The notes under the pieces are model-generated. The model was given only the letters and a program-made list of their open reading frames with translations, did no database searches and was not told where the DNA came from. Source: Nonomuraea aridisoli (GTDB taxonomy: Bacteria; Actinomycetota; Actinomycetes; Streptosporangiales; Streptosporangiaceae). Taken from it: a DNA stretch of 32,455 nucleotides. Each line of letters opens with the position of its first letter. The first letter of the stretch is position 1. The position numbers and the translations under genes are program-made. The DNA lies in NCBI RefSeq assembly GCF_003236395.1, contig NZ_POUD01000083.1, positions 1 through 32,455 on the forward strand, in the 5' to 3' direction. Below are positions 7,569-17,738 of this stretch, one piece after another.

Positions 7569-8591
7569 ATGCCTCGTTACGCGCTCCTGATCCTGCCTGC
7601 CTTCAACCGGGTGTACGGCGAGAGCGCCGTCCGGCTGACCCGCGCCGAGCTGGCCGTCTTCAGCGCGCGAGCCCTCGACGGCGACGTCCTGGGCAGCGAG
7701 GAGACGCGCATCGGCGGCGTCCCCTACGTGACGTTCGAGACCGCGCGCCCGCTCACCGACGCCGACGTCGCGCTGCTGTCCAACCTGTCGTCCGTCTACG
7801 TCGTGTTCGGCGTGGAGGGCGAGCTGCTGCGCCCGCTCGCCATGCGCCCGCGCGACCGGCTGAGCAGCGACCTGATCACCATCCAGAAATACGCCGGCAA
7901 GACCAACGAGCACTTCACCAAGCTGCTGCTCAACGTCACCGCGCTGGCCGGCGAGAAGGGGCTGGGCGACGGGCTTTCGGTGTTCGACCCGCTGTGCGGC
8001 CGCGGCACCACCCTCAACCAGGCCCTCATGTACGGCTACGACGCCTACGGCATCGACGTCGACGGCAAGGACTTCGAGGCCTACGCCGGCTTCATCAAGA
8101 CCTGGCTGCGCAACAAGCGGCTCAAGCACACCGCCGAGACCGTGCCGGTGCGCCGCGAGCGGGCGCTGGTCGGGCGGCGGCTCAACGTGACGTTCGGGTT
8201 GTCGAAGGAGGCGGTCAAGGCCGGTGACGTGCAGCACCTGGCCGTGGTCAACGCCGACACCCTGCGCAGCCGCGAGTTCTTCAAGCCCCGCTCGTTCGAC
8301 CTGCTGGTGACCGACGCCCCCTACGGCGTCCAGCACGGCAGCAAGGGCGGGGGCGGCCTGTCGCGCAGCCCGCTGGAGCTGCTGCGCCAGGCCGTGCCGG
8401 TCTGGGCCGAGCTGCTGCGCCCGGGCGGCGCGATGGGCATCGCCTGGAACACCTACGGCGGCACCCGCGCCGAGCTGGCCGAGGTCCTGTCGGACGCCGG
8501 CCTGCACGTCATGGAGTACCCCGACTTCGAGCACTGGGTCGACCAGGCCATCGTCCGCGACATCATCGTCGCCCGCAGACCCACCACCTGA
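7569..8591 (+). CDS. TRM11-like SAM-dependent methyltransferase
   Basis: This 340-residue protein has a C-terminal Rossmann methyltransferase domain. FDPLCGRGTTLNQAL at 139-153 is the SAM-binding motif I, DAYGIDVD at about 158-165 is the acidic loop, and TDAPYG at 248-253 is the catalytic [N/D]-x-P-Y motif of amino-group methylases. This pattern fits the COG1041/TRM11 group, which methylates guanosine in tRNA in archaea and eukaryotes. The N-terminal 120 residues do not show an obvious THUMP domain to me, so the RNA substrate is uncertain. It is divergent from ribF and convergent with truB. A role in RNA modification fits its position among RNA-maturation genes, but that is inference. The ATG has no strong ribosome binding site. 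Confidence 0.85.
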   Translation: MPRYALLILPAFNRVYGESAVRLTRAELAVFSARALDGDVLGSEETRIGGVPYVTFETARPLTDADVALLSNLSSVYVVFGVEGELLRPLAMRPRDRLSSDLITIQKYAGKTNEHFTKLLLNVTALAGEKGLGDGLSVFDPLCGRGTTLNQALMYGYDAYGIDVDGKDFEAYAGFIKTWLRNKRLKHTAETVPVRRERALVGRRLNVTFGLSKEAVKAGDVQHLAVVNADTLRSREFFKPRSFDLLVTDAPYGVQHGSKGGGGLSRSPLELLRQAVPVWAELLRPGGAMGIAWNTYGGTRAELAEVLSDAGLHVMEYPDFEHWVDQAIVRDIIVARRPTT

Positions 8592-8641
8592 CCGCCCCAG
8601 CACCGGGGAGCGGGCGCAACAACCATTGGGGTGCGGGCGGA

Positions 8642-9514
8642 TCAGCCGGCGAAGACCGCGACCGGCTTGGCCGTCCGGCCGTGCTCCTCCACCAGCGCCA
8701 GCAGAGCGCCATCGGGCCCGAACACGCCGATCGGTCCCGGGCCGAGGCCGGCCGCGGGGAGACGGCCGCCGTGGCTGACGACGCGGGCCTCCTCCGCCGT
8801 GACGTCGCGGCGCGGGAACGCCGCCGCCACCGCCTCCGCGATCGGCAGGATCACGCACTCCTCGGCGAGCTGCTCGACCGTCCTGGCCAGCGACAGGTCG
8901 TACGGCCCCACGCGGGTGCGCCGCAACCGCGTCAGATGCCCGCCGACGCCGAGCGCGGCCCCCAGGTCGCGGGCCAGCGAGCGGATGTAGGTGCCGCTGG
9001 AGCAGGTCACGACCGCGTCCACGTCGACGACGTCACCGCCGGCCCGGATCTCGCGTACGTCGAACTCCCGCACGGTGACGGGCCTGGCCGCGAGCTCGAC
9101 CTCCTCGCCCGCGCGCGCCATCTTGTACGCCCGCTGCCCGTTCACCTTGATGGCGCTGACCTGCGGCGGGATCTGCATGATCTCCCCGGTCAGCGCCTCG
9201 ACGCCCTTGCGGATCTCGGCCTCGGCGACGCCCGCCGCCGAGGACGCGGCGGTGACCTCGCCCTCGGCGTCGTCGGTGTTGGTGGTGACGCCGAGCCGGA
9301 TCGTGGCCTCGTACACCTTCTCGGTCAGCGTCAGGTGCCCGAGCAGCCTGGTCGCCTTCTCCACGCCGATCACCAGCACGCCCGTCGCCATCGGGTCGAG
9401 CGTGCCCGCGTGGCCCACCCGGCGGGTGCCCGCGATGCGCCGCATCTTGGCCACCACGTCGTGGGAGGTCCACTCCGCCGGCTTGTCGACGATGATCAGA
9501 CCGCTCTCGGCCAT
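8642..9514 (-). CDS. truB: tRNA pseudouridine-55 synthase
   Basis: TruB converts U55 of the tRNA T-loop to pseudouridine. The 290-residue protein has GLIIVDKPAEWTSHDVV at its start and the catalytic signature GHAGTLDPMATGVL, with the nucleophile Asp40. Later segments include YEATIRLGVTTNTDDAEG, QIPPQVSAIKVNGQRAYKMAR and CSSGTYIRSLARDLG, all standard TruB motifs. The ATG directly abuts the TGA of the upstream phosphoesterase gene, so translation is probably coupled. It is the last gene of the rimP-nusA-infB operon. Confidence 0.97.
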   Translation of the reverse strand: MAESGLIIVDKPAEWTSHDVVAKMRRIAGTRRVGHAGTLDPMATGVLVIGVEKATRLLGHLTLTEKVYEATIRLGVTTNTDDAEGEVTAASSAAGVAEAEIRKGVEALTGEIMQIPPQVSAIKVNGQRAYKMARAGEEVELAARPVTVREFDVREIRAGGDVVDVDAVVTCSSGTYIRSLARDLGAALGVGGHLTRLRRTRVGPYDLSLARTVEQLAEECVILPIAEAVAAAFPRRDVTAEEARVVSHGGRLPAAGLGPGPIGVFGPDGALLALVEEHGRTAKPVAVFAG

Positions 9515-10555
9515 TCAGGAAGCCTTCCGCAGCTCGCGCCGGAACTTCGCCATGGTCTCCTCCACGGAGTCGTGGGAGGTGTAGCCGGCGGCGTTGTGGT
9601 GTCCGCCGCCGCCCAGCGCCGCGCACACCGACCCCACGTCGACGCGCCCCTTGGACCTGGTGGAGACCTGCCAGTCGCCCTGGTCGTCCTCCTTGAGCAC
9701 GACCGCGACCTCGGCCTCGTCGGTGCGCCGCACGATGTCGATGATGCCTTCCAGCTCCGCGTACGGCAGCCCGTACGCGGCCCGGTCGACGCGCGTGACG
9801 TACGTCCAGACGAGGCCGTCCTCCAGCGTCACCCGGCCGAGCGCGGCGGCGAGCACCTTGAGGTAGCCGAACGGCGAGCGGTCCCACAGCTCCCGGGCGA
9901 TCTCGTCGGTGCGCAATCCCGTCGCCACCAGCCGGGCGGCCATCTGGTGCACGGCGGGCGTGACGGAGGAGTGCCGGAAGGAGCCGGTGTCGGTCACCAG
10001 GCCGGCGTACAGGCAGGTGGCGATGTCACGGTCCAGCCGGCCGCCGAGGCGGTAGACGAGCTGCTCGGCCAGCATGGCCGTGGCCGCCGCCTTGGCGTCG
10101 ATGAGGCCGAGCGTGCCGAACCCGCCGTTGGACGGGTGGTGGTCGACCACGATGACCTCGCGCGCGGTGGCGGCGTTGGAGCACAGCAGCCCGAGCCGCT
10201 CGAACGTCGAGGCGTCGAACACGATCATCAGCTCGGGCGCGGCCGGGTAGTCCTCCGGCGCGACGAGCATGTCCTGGCCCGGCAGGAACCGCAGCAGCCG
10301 CGGCACCGCGAAGTGGCGGTCGCCGAACGACGCCACCACCCGCTTGCCCATCCGCCGCAGCGTGAAGGCCACCGCCAGCATCGAGCCGAGCGCGTCGCCG
10401 TCGGGGGTGACGTGGCAGGCCAGCGCCACCTCGTCGGCCCGGCCGATCAGCTCAAGGGCCCGCTCCCACTGGGCGTCGGGGATCGGGCAGCTCTCCGCGG
10501 GCCGCCGGTCCACGTGGTGCGGACGGCCGGCCCGGTCACGCACGTCGGGTGTCAC
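9515..10555 (-). CDS. DHH/DHHA1 phosphoesterase (NrnA-like nano-RNase / pAp phosphatase)
   Basis: The 346-residue protein has the DHH metal centre: HVTPDGDALGS at 48-58, DAS at 114-116, VDHHP at 137-141 and TDTGSFR further on. The C-terminal DHHA1 domain shows GGGGHHNAAGY, the substrate-binding glycine loop. Related NrnA proteins hydrolyse short oligoribonucleotides and 3'-phosphoadenosine 5'-phosphate. This clean-up role fits an operon of RNA-processing and translation genes, and the rbfA-nrnA-truB arrangement is common in Gram-positive bacteria. The GTG start overlaps the rbfA stop by four bases (GTGA). The exact substrate is inferred from the family. Confidence 0.93.
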   Translation of the reverse strand: MTPDVRDRAGRPHHVDRRPAESCPIPDAQWERALELIGRADEVALACHVTPDGDALGSMLAVAFTLRRMGKRVVASFGDRHFAVPRLLRFLPGQDMLVAPEDYPAAPELMIVFDASTFERLGLLCSNAATAREVIVVDHHPSNGGFGTLGLIDAKAAATAMLAEQLVYRLGGRLDRDIATCLYAGLVTDTGSFRHSSVTPAVHQMAARLVATGLRTDEIARELWDRSPFGYLKVLAAALGRVTLEDGLVWTYVTRVDRAAYGLPYAELEGIIDIVRRTDEAEVAVVLKEDDQGDWQVSTRSKGRVDVGSVCAALGGGGHHNAAGYTSHDSVEETMAKFRRELRKAS

Positions 10556-11016
10556 GCCTGGTCTTCCCTGCCGGCCTCCGGCCCCTCCTCGGGGCCTTCC
10601 TCGGGCTTCCGGTAGGGGTCGGGCTCACCCGCGTACGCCGCCGTCTGCGCCTGGCGGGCCACCTCGGCGTCGCGCGCCCGCGCGGCGCTGATGAGGTCGT
10701 CGAGGTGGCGGGCGCTGTCGGGCAGCGGGTCGTGCTTGAACGTCAGCGTGGGAGCGAAACGCACACCGGTCTGCCGGCCGACCTCGGAGCGGATGATGCC
10801 CTTGGCGCTCTCCAGAGCGGCCGCGCTGTCGGCCCGCTCCGCCTCGGAGCCGAACACCGTGTAGAACACCGTCGCATCGCGCAGATCAGCGGTCACGCGC
10901 GTGTCGGTCACGGTGACGAAGCCCAGGCGGGGATCCTTGATCCGGCGCTCCAGCATCTCGGCGACGATCTGCTGGATGCGGTCGGCGAGCTTGCGCGCTC
11001 GTGCGGCATCCACCAT
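10552..11016 (-). CDS. rbfA: 30S ribosome-binding factor A
   Basis: RbfA is a KH-like protein that assists late 30S subunit maturation and 16S 5'-end processing. The 154 residues contain LADRIQQIVAEMLERRIKDP, LGFVTVTDTRVTADLRDATVF and GRQTGVRFAPTLTFKHD, all typical of the family. The C-terminal tail of about 30 residues is acidic and Pro/Glu-rich (KPEEGPEEGPEAG) and looks disordered. The ATG has a GGGGGAG site at good spacing. It is coupled to the downstream phosphoesterase by a GTGA overlap. Confidence 0.96.
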   Translation of the reverse strand: MVDAARARKLADRIQQIVAEMLERRIKDPRLGFVTVTDTRVTADLRDATVFYTVFGSEAERADSAAALESAKGIIRSEVGRQTGVRFAPTLTFKHDPLPDSARHLDDLISAARARDAEVARQAQTAAYAGEPDPYRKPEEGPEEGPEAGREDQA

Positions 11017-11055
11017 GTTCGCTCCCCCTCACGCACGACCTGGCGTGCTGTTCGT

Positions 11056-11352
11056 TCAATCTTCGTCGTTGTAGAGCCGGTGCCGGGCCGACAGCAGCTC
11101 GATCTCGGGACGGAATGCCACCATACGCTCGCAGGCGTCGAGGACCTCCTTGCAGTTGCCCGCGGAGGCCGACACCACCGCCACGCCGACCTCAGCCCTG
11201 CGGTGCAGGTCGAGATGTCCGGTCTCGGCCACGGCGACGCTGGGATAACGGCGCTGCAGCTCGGCGATCAACGGCCGTACGACAGAGCGCTTCTGCTTCA
11301 GCGACCTGACGTCGCCCAGCAGAATGTCCAGGGTAAGAGCACCCACATACAT
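11056..11352 (-). CDS. ylxP: YlxP/DUF503 family protein
   Basis: This small protein of 98 residues begins MYVGALTLDILLGDVRSLKQKR, the conserved opening of DUF503. GHLDLHRRAEVGVAVVS follows, the usual core, though the typical NQDLWQR-like run is replaced here. I chose the internal ATG at 11352 rather than an in-frame start 13 codons earlier because the family begins at this point; neither start has a convincing ribosome binding site. The gene sits between infB and rbfA, as ylxP does in Bacillus and Streptomyces. A role in ribosome assembly or rRNA processing is usually assumed from context, not shown here. Confidence 0.9.
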   Translation of the reverse strand: MYVGALTLDILLGDVRSLKQKRSVVRPLIAELQRRYPSVAVAETGHLDLHRRAEVGVAVVSASAGNCKEVLDACERMVAFRPEIELLSARHRLYNDED

Positions 11353-11433
11353 CGTTGGCGACCACCGCTTGGCCTGGTGGGGTGGACGCACGGCCGGCCT
11401 GCTGCGGTGGGGACCAGGCCTGGGCGTGCGAGA

Positions 11434-11462
11434 GGCGCCCGGCGGATGTCCCGCCGGGCGCC
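11434..11462 (-). terminator. Perfect 12-bp hairpin after infB, inside the operon
   Basis: GGCGCCCGGCGG (11434-11445) pairs with CCGCCGGGCGCC (11451-11462) around a five-base loop, starting 10 bases past the infB stop. The downstream genes ylxP-rbfA-truB continue on the same strand, so it probably attenuates transcription or stabilises the 3' end of an infB-containing mRNA. Confidence 0.65.
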
Positions 11463-11472
11463 CGGCCGCGCG

Positions 11473-14544
<3,072 letters not shown>

Positions 14545-14669
14545 TGCACTCCCTTACTCGGCCCGGGAGGCTGGCTGTGCCGTCCGGACCGTCGCTACCT
14601 TGACGTCTTCATCGCCGCGTGCTCATCAGGCGCTCATAGCAATCTGACTCCGCCCATCAACTCGGCGTC

Positions 14670-14969
14670 CTACATGACATTTCGTGGTTCTCCCTCCAGG
14701 TGCGCCCGCACGGGCGACACGTCAAGCGGCCCCGCCACGCGGAACGCGCGCGGAAACGCTCGGCGACGCTCGGCAAGCTCCAGACAACTCAAGGACGGAT
14801 GCAGCGAAGCACCGCGACCAGGGAGCCGTCCTCGCAGGTCGGGGACCACATGATCCTCTACCCGCACCAGGCGGAGCAGCTCGGACTGAGCCGTGCGAAC
14901 CCGGCAACCCACACAGGTGCGCTGCGGGGCTGCCTGGCCACCATATTCCAGCTTACCGTGTTGACGCAT
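14670..14969 (-). CDS. ylxR: YlxR/DUF448 RNA-binding protein
   Basis: This 99-residue basic protein has the signature RTCVGCRVRTAQSELLRLV at about 17-35, then VVPDLRGRLPGRGASLHP, the conserved YlxR core that forms an RNA-binding surface. It lies between nusA and infB, the family's universal location. The ATG lies inside the last 17 bases of nusA in a different frame, so translation may be coupled to nusA termination; only a weak GAGGA precedes it. A 125-base gap separates it from infB. YlxR proteins are described as nucleoid- or RNase P-associated in some bacteria; I cannot assign which applies here. Confidence 0.93.
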   Translation of the reverse strand: MRQHGKLEYGGQAAPQRTCVGCRVRTAQSELLRLVRVEDHVVPDLRGRLPGRGASLHPSLSCLELAERRRAFPRAFRVAGPLDVSPVRAHLEGEPRNVM

Positions 14970-15957
14970 CTACGGAACCGGCGGCGTCCTCGGCTTGGGT
15001 ATCGGGCCGGATGTCGATCCGCCATCCGGTGAGCCTGGCCGCGAGCCGCGCATTCTGCCCCTCTTTGCCGATCGCCAGCGAGAGCTGGTAGTCGGGCACC
15101 GTCACTCGCGCGACCCGCCCGTCCAGATCGAGAACCTCGACGTGGGAAACACGTGCGGGGGACAGGGCATTCCCGACGAACTCGGCCGGATCTTCGGACC
15201 AGTCGATGATGTCGATCTTCTCGCCGTGCAGCTCCGTCATCACGTTGCGCACGCGCGAGCCCATCGGCCCGATGCAGGCGCCCTTGGCGTTGACGCCCGC
15301 CTTGCGCGACCGGACGGCGATCTTCGTACGGTGGCCCGCCTCGCGCGCCACCGCCGCGATCTCCACGGTGCCGTCGGCGATCTCCGGCACCTCCAGCGCG
15401 AACAGCTTCTTCACCAGCCCGGGATGGGTGCGCGACAGGGTGACCGAGGGGCCCTTGTGGCCCTTCTTCACCTGCACCACGTAGGCGCGGATGCGCTCGC
15501 CGTGCGCGTATTCCTCCCCGGGGACCTGCTCGGCGTGCGGCAGCACGGCCTCGATCTTGCCGAGGTCGACCAGCACCACGCGCGGGTCCTTGCCCTGCTG
15601 GATGACGCCGGAGACCAGCTCGCCCTCGCGGCTGGCGAACTCGCCGAAGTTGATCTCGTCTTCGGCGTCGCGCAACTGCTGCAGGATGACCTGCTTGGCG
15701 GTGGTCGCGGCGATCCTGCTGAAGTTGCTGGGTGTGTCGTCGTATTCCCTGACGACCTCGCCGTCCTCGTCGATCTCGGCCGCCCAGATCGTCACGTGAC
15801 CGGTGGCGCGGTCGAGCTCGGCCCGCGCCTTGGAGGCCGCGCCGTCGGTGCGGAAGTATGCGATCAGCAGCGCGTCCTCGATCGCCTTGACGACCAGGTC
15901 GAAGGAGATGTCCTTCTCCCGCTCCAGGCTGCGCAGGACGCTCATGTCGATGTCCAC
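14953..15957 (-). CDS. nusA: Transcription termination/antitermination factor NusA
   Basis: NusA binds RNA polymerase and nascent RNA and modulates pausing, termination and antitermination. The 334 residues match the short actinobacterial form without C-terminal acidic repeats. The N-terminal polymerase-binding domain begins MDIDMSVLRSLEREKDIS. An S1 domain follows (GELVSGVIQQGKDPRVVLVD), then two KH domains, marked by GACIGPMGSRVRNVMTEL and by LAIGKEGQNARLAARLTGW. The GTG start has an AGGGGGAG site. It is 11 bases after rimP and overlaps ylxR by 17 bases. Confidence 0.98.
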   Translation of the reverse strand: MDIDMSVLRSLEREKDISFDLVVKAIEDALLIAYFRTDGAASKARAELDRATGHVTIWAAEIDEDGEVVREYDDTPSNFSRIAATTAKQVILQQLRDAEDEINFGEFASREGELVSGVIQQGKDPRVVLVDLGKIEAVLPHAEQVPGEEYAHGERIRAYVVQVKKGHKGPSVTLSRTHPGLVKKLFALEVPEIADGTVEIAAVAREAGHRTKIAVRSRKAGVNAKGACIGPMGSRVRNVMTELHGEKIDIIDWSEDPAEFVGNALSPARVSHVEVLDLDGRVARVTVPDYQLSLAIGKEGQNARLAARLTGWRIDIRPDTQAEDAAGSVDASTR

Positions 15958-15968
15958 GGCGGCTCCCC

Positions 15969-16454
15969 CTAGCCCTCGTCGCCGTCGACGTCGTCGATCC
16001 GGCGGAATTCCACCTGTACCCGTCCCCGGGCCAGGTCCTTGTAATCAAGCCTGCGCGCCGAGCCGGCGACGTCGAGGTCGACGCCGCTCTCGTCGGCGCC
16101 CAGGATGCGGCCCTCCACTACGGTGCCGTCTCTCATCTCCGCCTTCACCAGTCGTTTGGCCGCGCGCCGCCAGTGGCGCGGCTCGGTGAGCGGACGGTCG
16201 ACACCGGGCGAGGAGACCTCGAGCGTGTAGGCGCCCTGGCCCATCGCGTCGTCGTCGTCGAGCGCCGCGGAGACGGCCTGGCTCACGTCGGCCACGTCGT
16301 CGAGGCTGACGCCGCCGTCACGGTCGACGATCACGCGCAGGATGCGGCGTCTGCCCGCCTGGGTGACCGTGATGTCCTCCAGGTCGAGGCCCTCCGCGCT
16401 GACCACGGGCTCCAGGAGCTTCATCAGGTGGTCGCGGGGTGATGCGCTGCCCAT
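15969..16454 (-). CDS. rimP: Ribosome maturation factor RimP
   Basis: RimP helps the 30S subunit mature. I choose the ATG ending at 16454 (161 residues, starting MGSASPRDHLMKLLEP) because GGGGAGGT lies four bases upstream; a longer in-frame start seven codons earlier places that site inside the gene. Family segments are VVSAEGLDLEDITVTQAG, RILRVIVDRDGGVSLDDVAD and LEVSSPGVDRPLT, the last being the best-conserved RimP motif. It heads the nusA-infB operon. The acidic tail (RRIDDVDGDEG) is common in actinobacteria. Confidence 0.96.
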   Translation of the reverse strand: MGSASPRDHLMKLLEPVVSAEGLDLEDITVTQAGRRRILRVIVDRDGGVSLDDVADVSQAVSAALDDDDAMGQGAYTLEVSSPGVDRPLTEPRHWRRAAKRLVKAEMRDGTVVEGRILGADESGVDLDVAGSARRLDYKDLARGRVQVEFRRIDDVDGDEG

Positions 16455-16676
16455 ATCGACCTCCCCTATTGTCATGTCTCAGCCGGGCGGACCTCGCCTC
16501 TGGCTCTCCGCCGTCTGACAGCTCGGCCAGCGACGACAGTTGACACCCTATCCGTATGGAGGCACGGAGAGAGCGCCACTCGTCACCGTCGAATGGCGAA
16601 GCGTCGCCTGACGGCGATCCGGGGCACCAGCCCGTACGATGCTATCTGCGTCCGTAGTCACTGGAGGTTCACGCCC
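16455..16676. other. Divergent intergenic region ahead of rimP and the lipoprotein gene
   Basis: This 222-base spacer must carry the promoter of the rimP-nusA-infB operon on the minus strand and that of the lipoprotein pair on the plus strand. I see a plus-strand TTGACA at 16540-16545 without a matching -10 at 16-18 bases, and an isolated TACGAT at 16635-16640. I see no convincing minus-strand promoter. Confidence 0.4.
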
Positions 16677-17174
16677 GTGCGCCCGCGTCACCTGTCCCGG
16701 CGAGCCTTGCTGGCGGGCGGAGCGGCCGCTCTCACCGCCTGCAGCACGTCAGGGCCGCCCCGGCCGTCCGCCCCGGCCCCGGACTCCGCCGAGACCCGGC
16801 TGCTGAGGCAGCTGATCGCCGAGAAGGAGCGCACGATCGCGCTCTACTCGGCGCTGATCGCCGACGGGGGTGACAAGCTGGTCCCGTTCCGGCAGCGCCA
16901 CCAGGCCCACCTCGCCGAGCTGCGCGAGCACGTGCCGCCGGCGCCCGCGTCACCGTCGCCCTCGCGGTCGCCCCAGTCGTCGCAGCCGTCCGGCTCGCCT
17001 TCTCCGTCGGCCACGGAGAAGCCGTCGCTGTCGCGGCTGCGGGACGCCGAACGCGCGGCGGCGGAGCTGCGCACGCGGCAGCTGGCCGGGGTCTCCCCCG
17101 GGATCGCCCAGCTCATCGCCAGCATCGGGGCCTGCGAGGCCGCCCACGCCCTCGCCCTGCCGAGGTCGTTGTGA
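16677..17174 (+). CDS. Tat-type lipoprotein with ferritin-like helices
   Basis: I place the start at the GTG with GGAGG nine bases upstream, giving 165 residues. The N-terminus has a twin arginine (LSRRALLAGG), a hydrophobic stretch and a lipobox LTAC with Cys22, so the product is probably exported folded by Tat and lipidated on the outer face of the membrane. After the Cys there is a Pro/Ser spacer, then a helix pair (LLRQLIAEKERTIALYSALI and LVPFRQRHQAHLAELREHV) like the first half of a ferritin-like bundle. A Pro/Ser-rich linker at about 90-117 is followed by two more helices. The stop overlaps the next gene by GTGA. I do not recognise a characterised function; the longer upstream ATG at 16593 would hide the signal peptide and is rejected. 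Confidence 0.75.
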   Translation: MRPRHLSRRALLAGGAAALTACSTSGPPRPSAPAPDSAETRLLRQLIAEKERTIALYSALIADGGDKLVPFRQRHQAHLAELREHVPPAPASPSPSRSPQSSQPSGSPSPSATEKPSLSRLRDAERAAAELRTRQLAGVSPGIAQLIASIGACEAAHALALPRSL

Positions 17175-17695
17175 GGGGGCACGTCGCGGCGGCGGCGGAC
17201 GACGTCGAGAAGCTGCGCAAGGCGCTGGCGGCCGAGCACGCGGTGTTGTTCGCGTACGGGCTGCTGGGGGCGCGCACGTCGGGCTCACTGCGCGAACGCG
17301 TCGAGGACGCCTTCGACACCCACCGGGCCCGGCGTGACCAGCTGCGCTCCTACATCGTGGCCAGGGGCGGGCAGCCGGCCGAGGCGGAGGCCTCCTACGC
17401 GCTGCCGTTCTTCCCCGCCGACGCCACGCTGGCCACCAACCTGGCGGTGCAGCTGGAGAACGGCGTCACCGCCGCCTACCTGGAGCTGGCCTCCGCCCAG
17501 GACCCGTCGCTGCGCCGCTACGCCGCCAAGGCCATGCAGGACGCGGTGACCCGCGCGTACCGCTTCCGACCGGCACAGCCGCCGGCCTTCCCCGGCATGC
17601 CCGGCTCGACCCCGACGCCGACCCCCACGGCGACCCCCACAGCGGCGCCGTCCGCGTCGTCCTCCTCGGGGGCGGGCAGCGGCATCACGGAATAG
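17171..17695 (+). CDS. DUF4439 ferritin-like protein
   Basis: The 174-residue product has the DUF4439 core: LRKALAAEHAVLFAYGLLGA at 15-34, THRARRDQLRSYI, YALPFFPADATLATNLAVQLE and TAAYLELASAQD. This is a four-helix ferritin-like bundle with Glu22-His23 and a second Glu in the LENG segment as possible metal ligands. No signal peptide is visible, yet the last 35 residues are a Pro/Thr/Ala/Ser tail (PTPTPTATPTAAPSASS) of the kind usual in cell-wall proteins. The start overlaps the lipoprotein stop (GTGA), so the two are probably made together and may pair. Iron binding or oxidation is possible but not shown. Confidence 0.8.
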   Translation: MRGHVAAAADDVEKLRKALAAEHAVLFAYGLLGARTSGSLRERVEDAFDTHRARRDQLRSYIVARGGQPAEAEASYALPFFPADATLATNLAVQLENGVTAAYLELASAQDPSLRRYAAKAMQDAVTRAYRFRPAQPPAFPGMPGSTPTPTPTATPTAAPSASSSSGAGSGITE

Positions 17696-17723
17696 CCGCG
17701 CGGGCCGGGCCGGCCCGCGCGGC
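17695..17723. terminator. Bidirectional hairpin between DUF4439 gene and proS
   Basis: GCCGCGCGGGCC (17695-17706) pairs perfectly with GGCCCGCGCGGC (17712-17723) around a five-base loop. It sits between convergent genes and can serve both. Confidence 0.8.
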
Positions 17724-17738
17724 GCAGGATCAACGGGA

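Noticed and set aside
16540..16570. TTGACA at 16540 as a promoter for the lipoprotein gene
   Set aside because: No acceptable -10 lies 16-18 bases downstream, and the gene start is about 135 bases away.
16593..16676. A longer start for the lipoprotein gene
   Set aside because: It would bury the twin-arginine signal and lipobox and has no ribosome binding site, whereas the GTG at 16677 has GGAGG.
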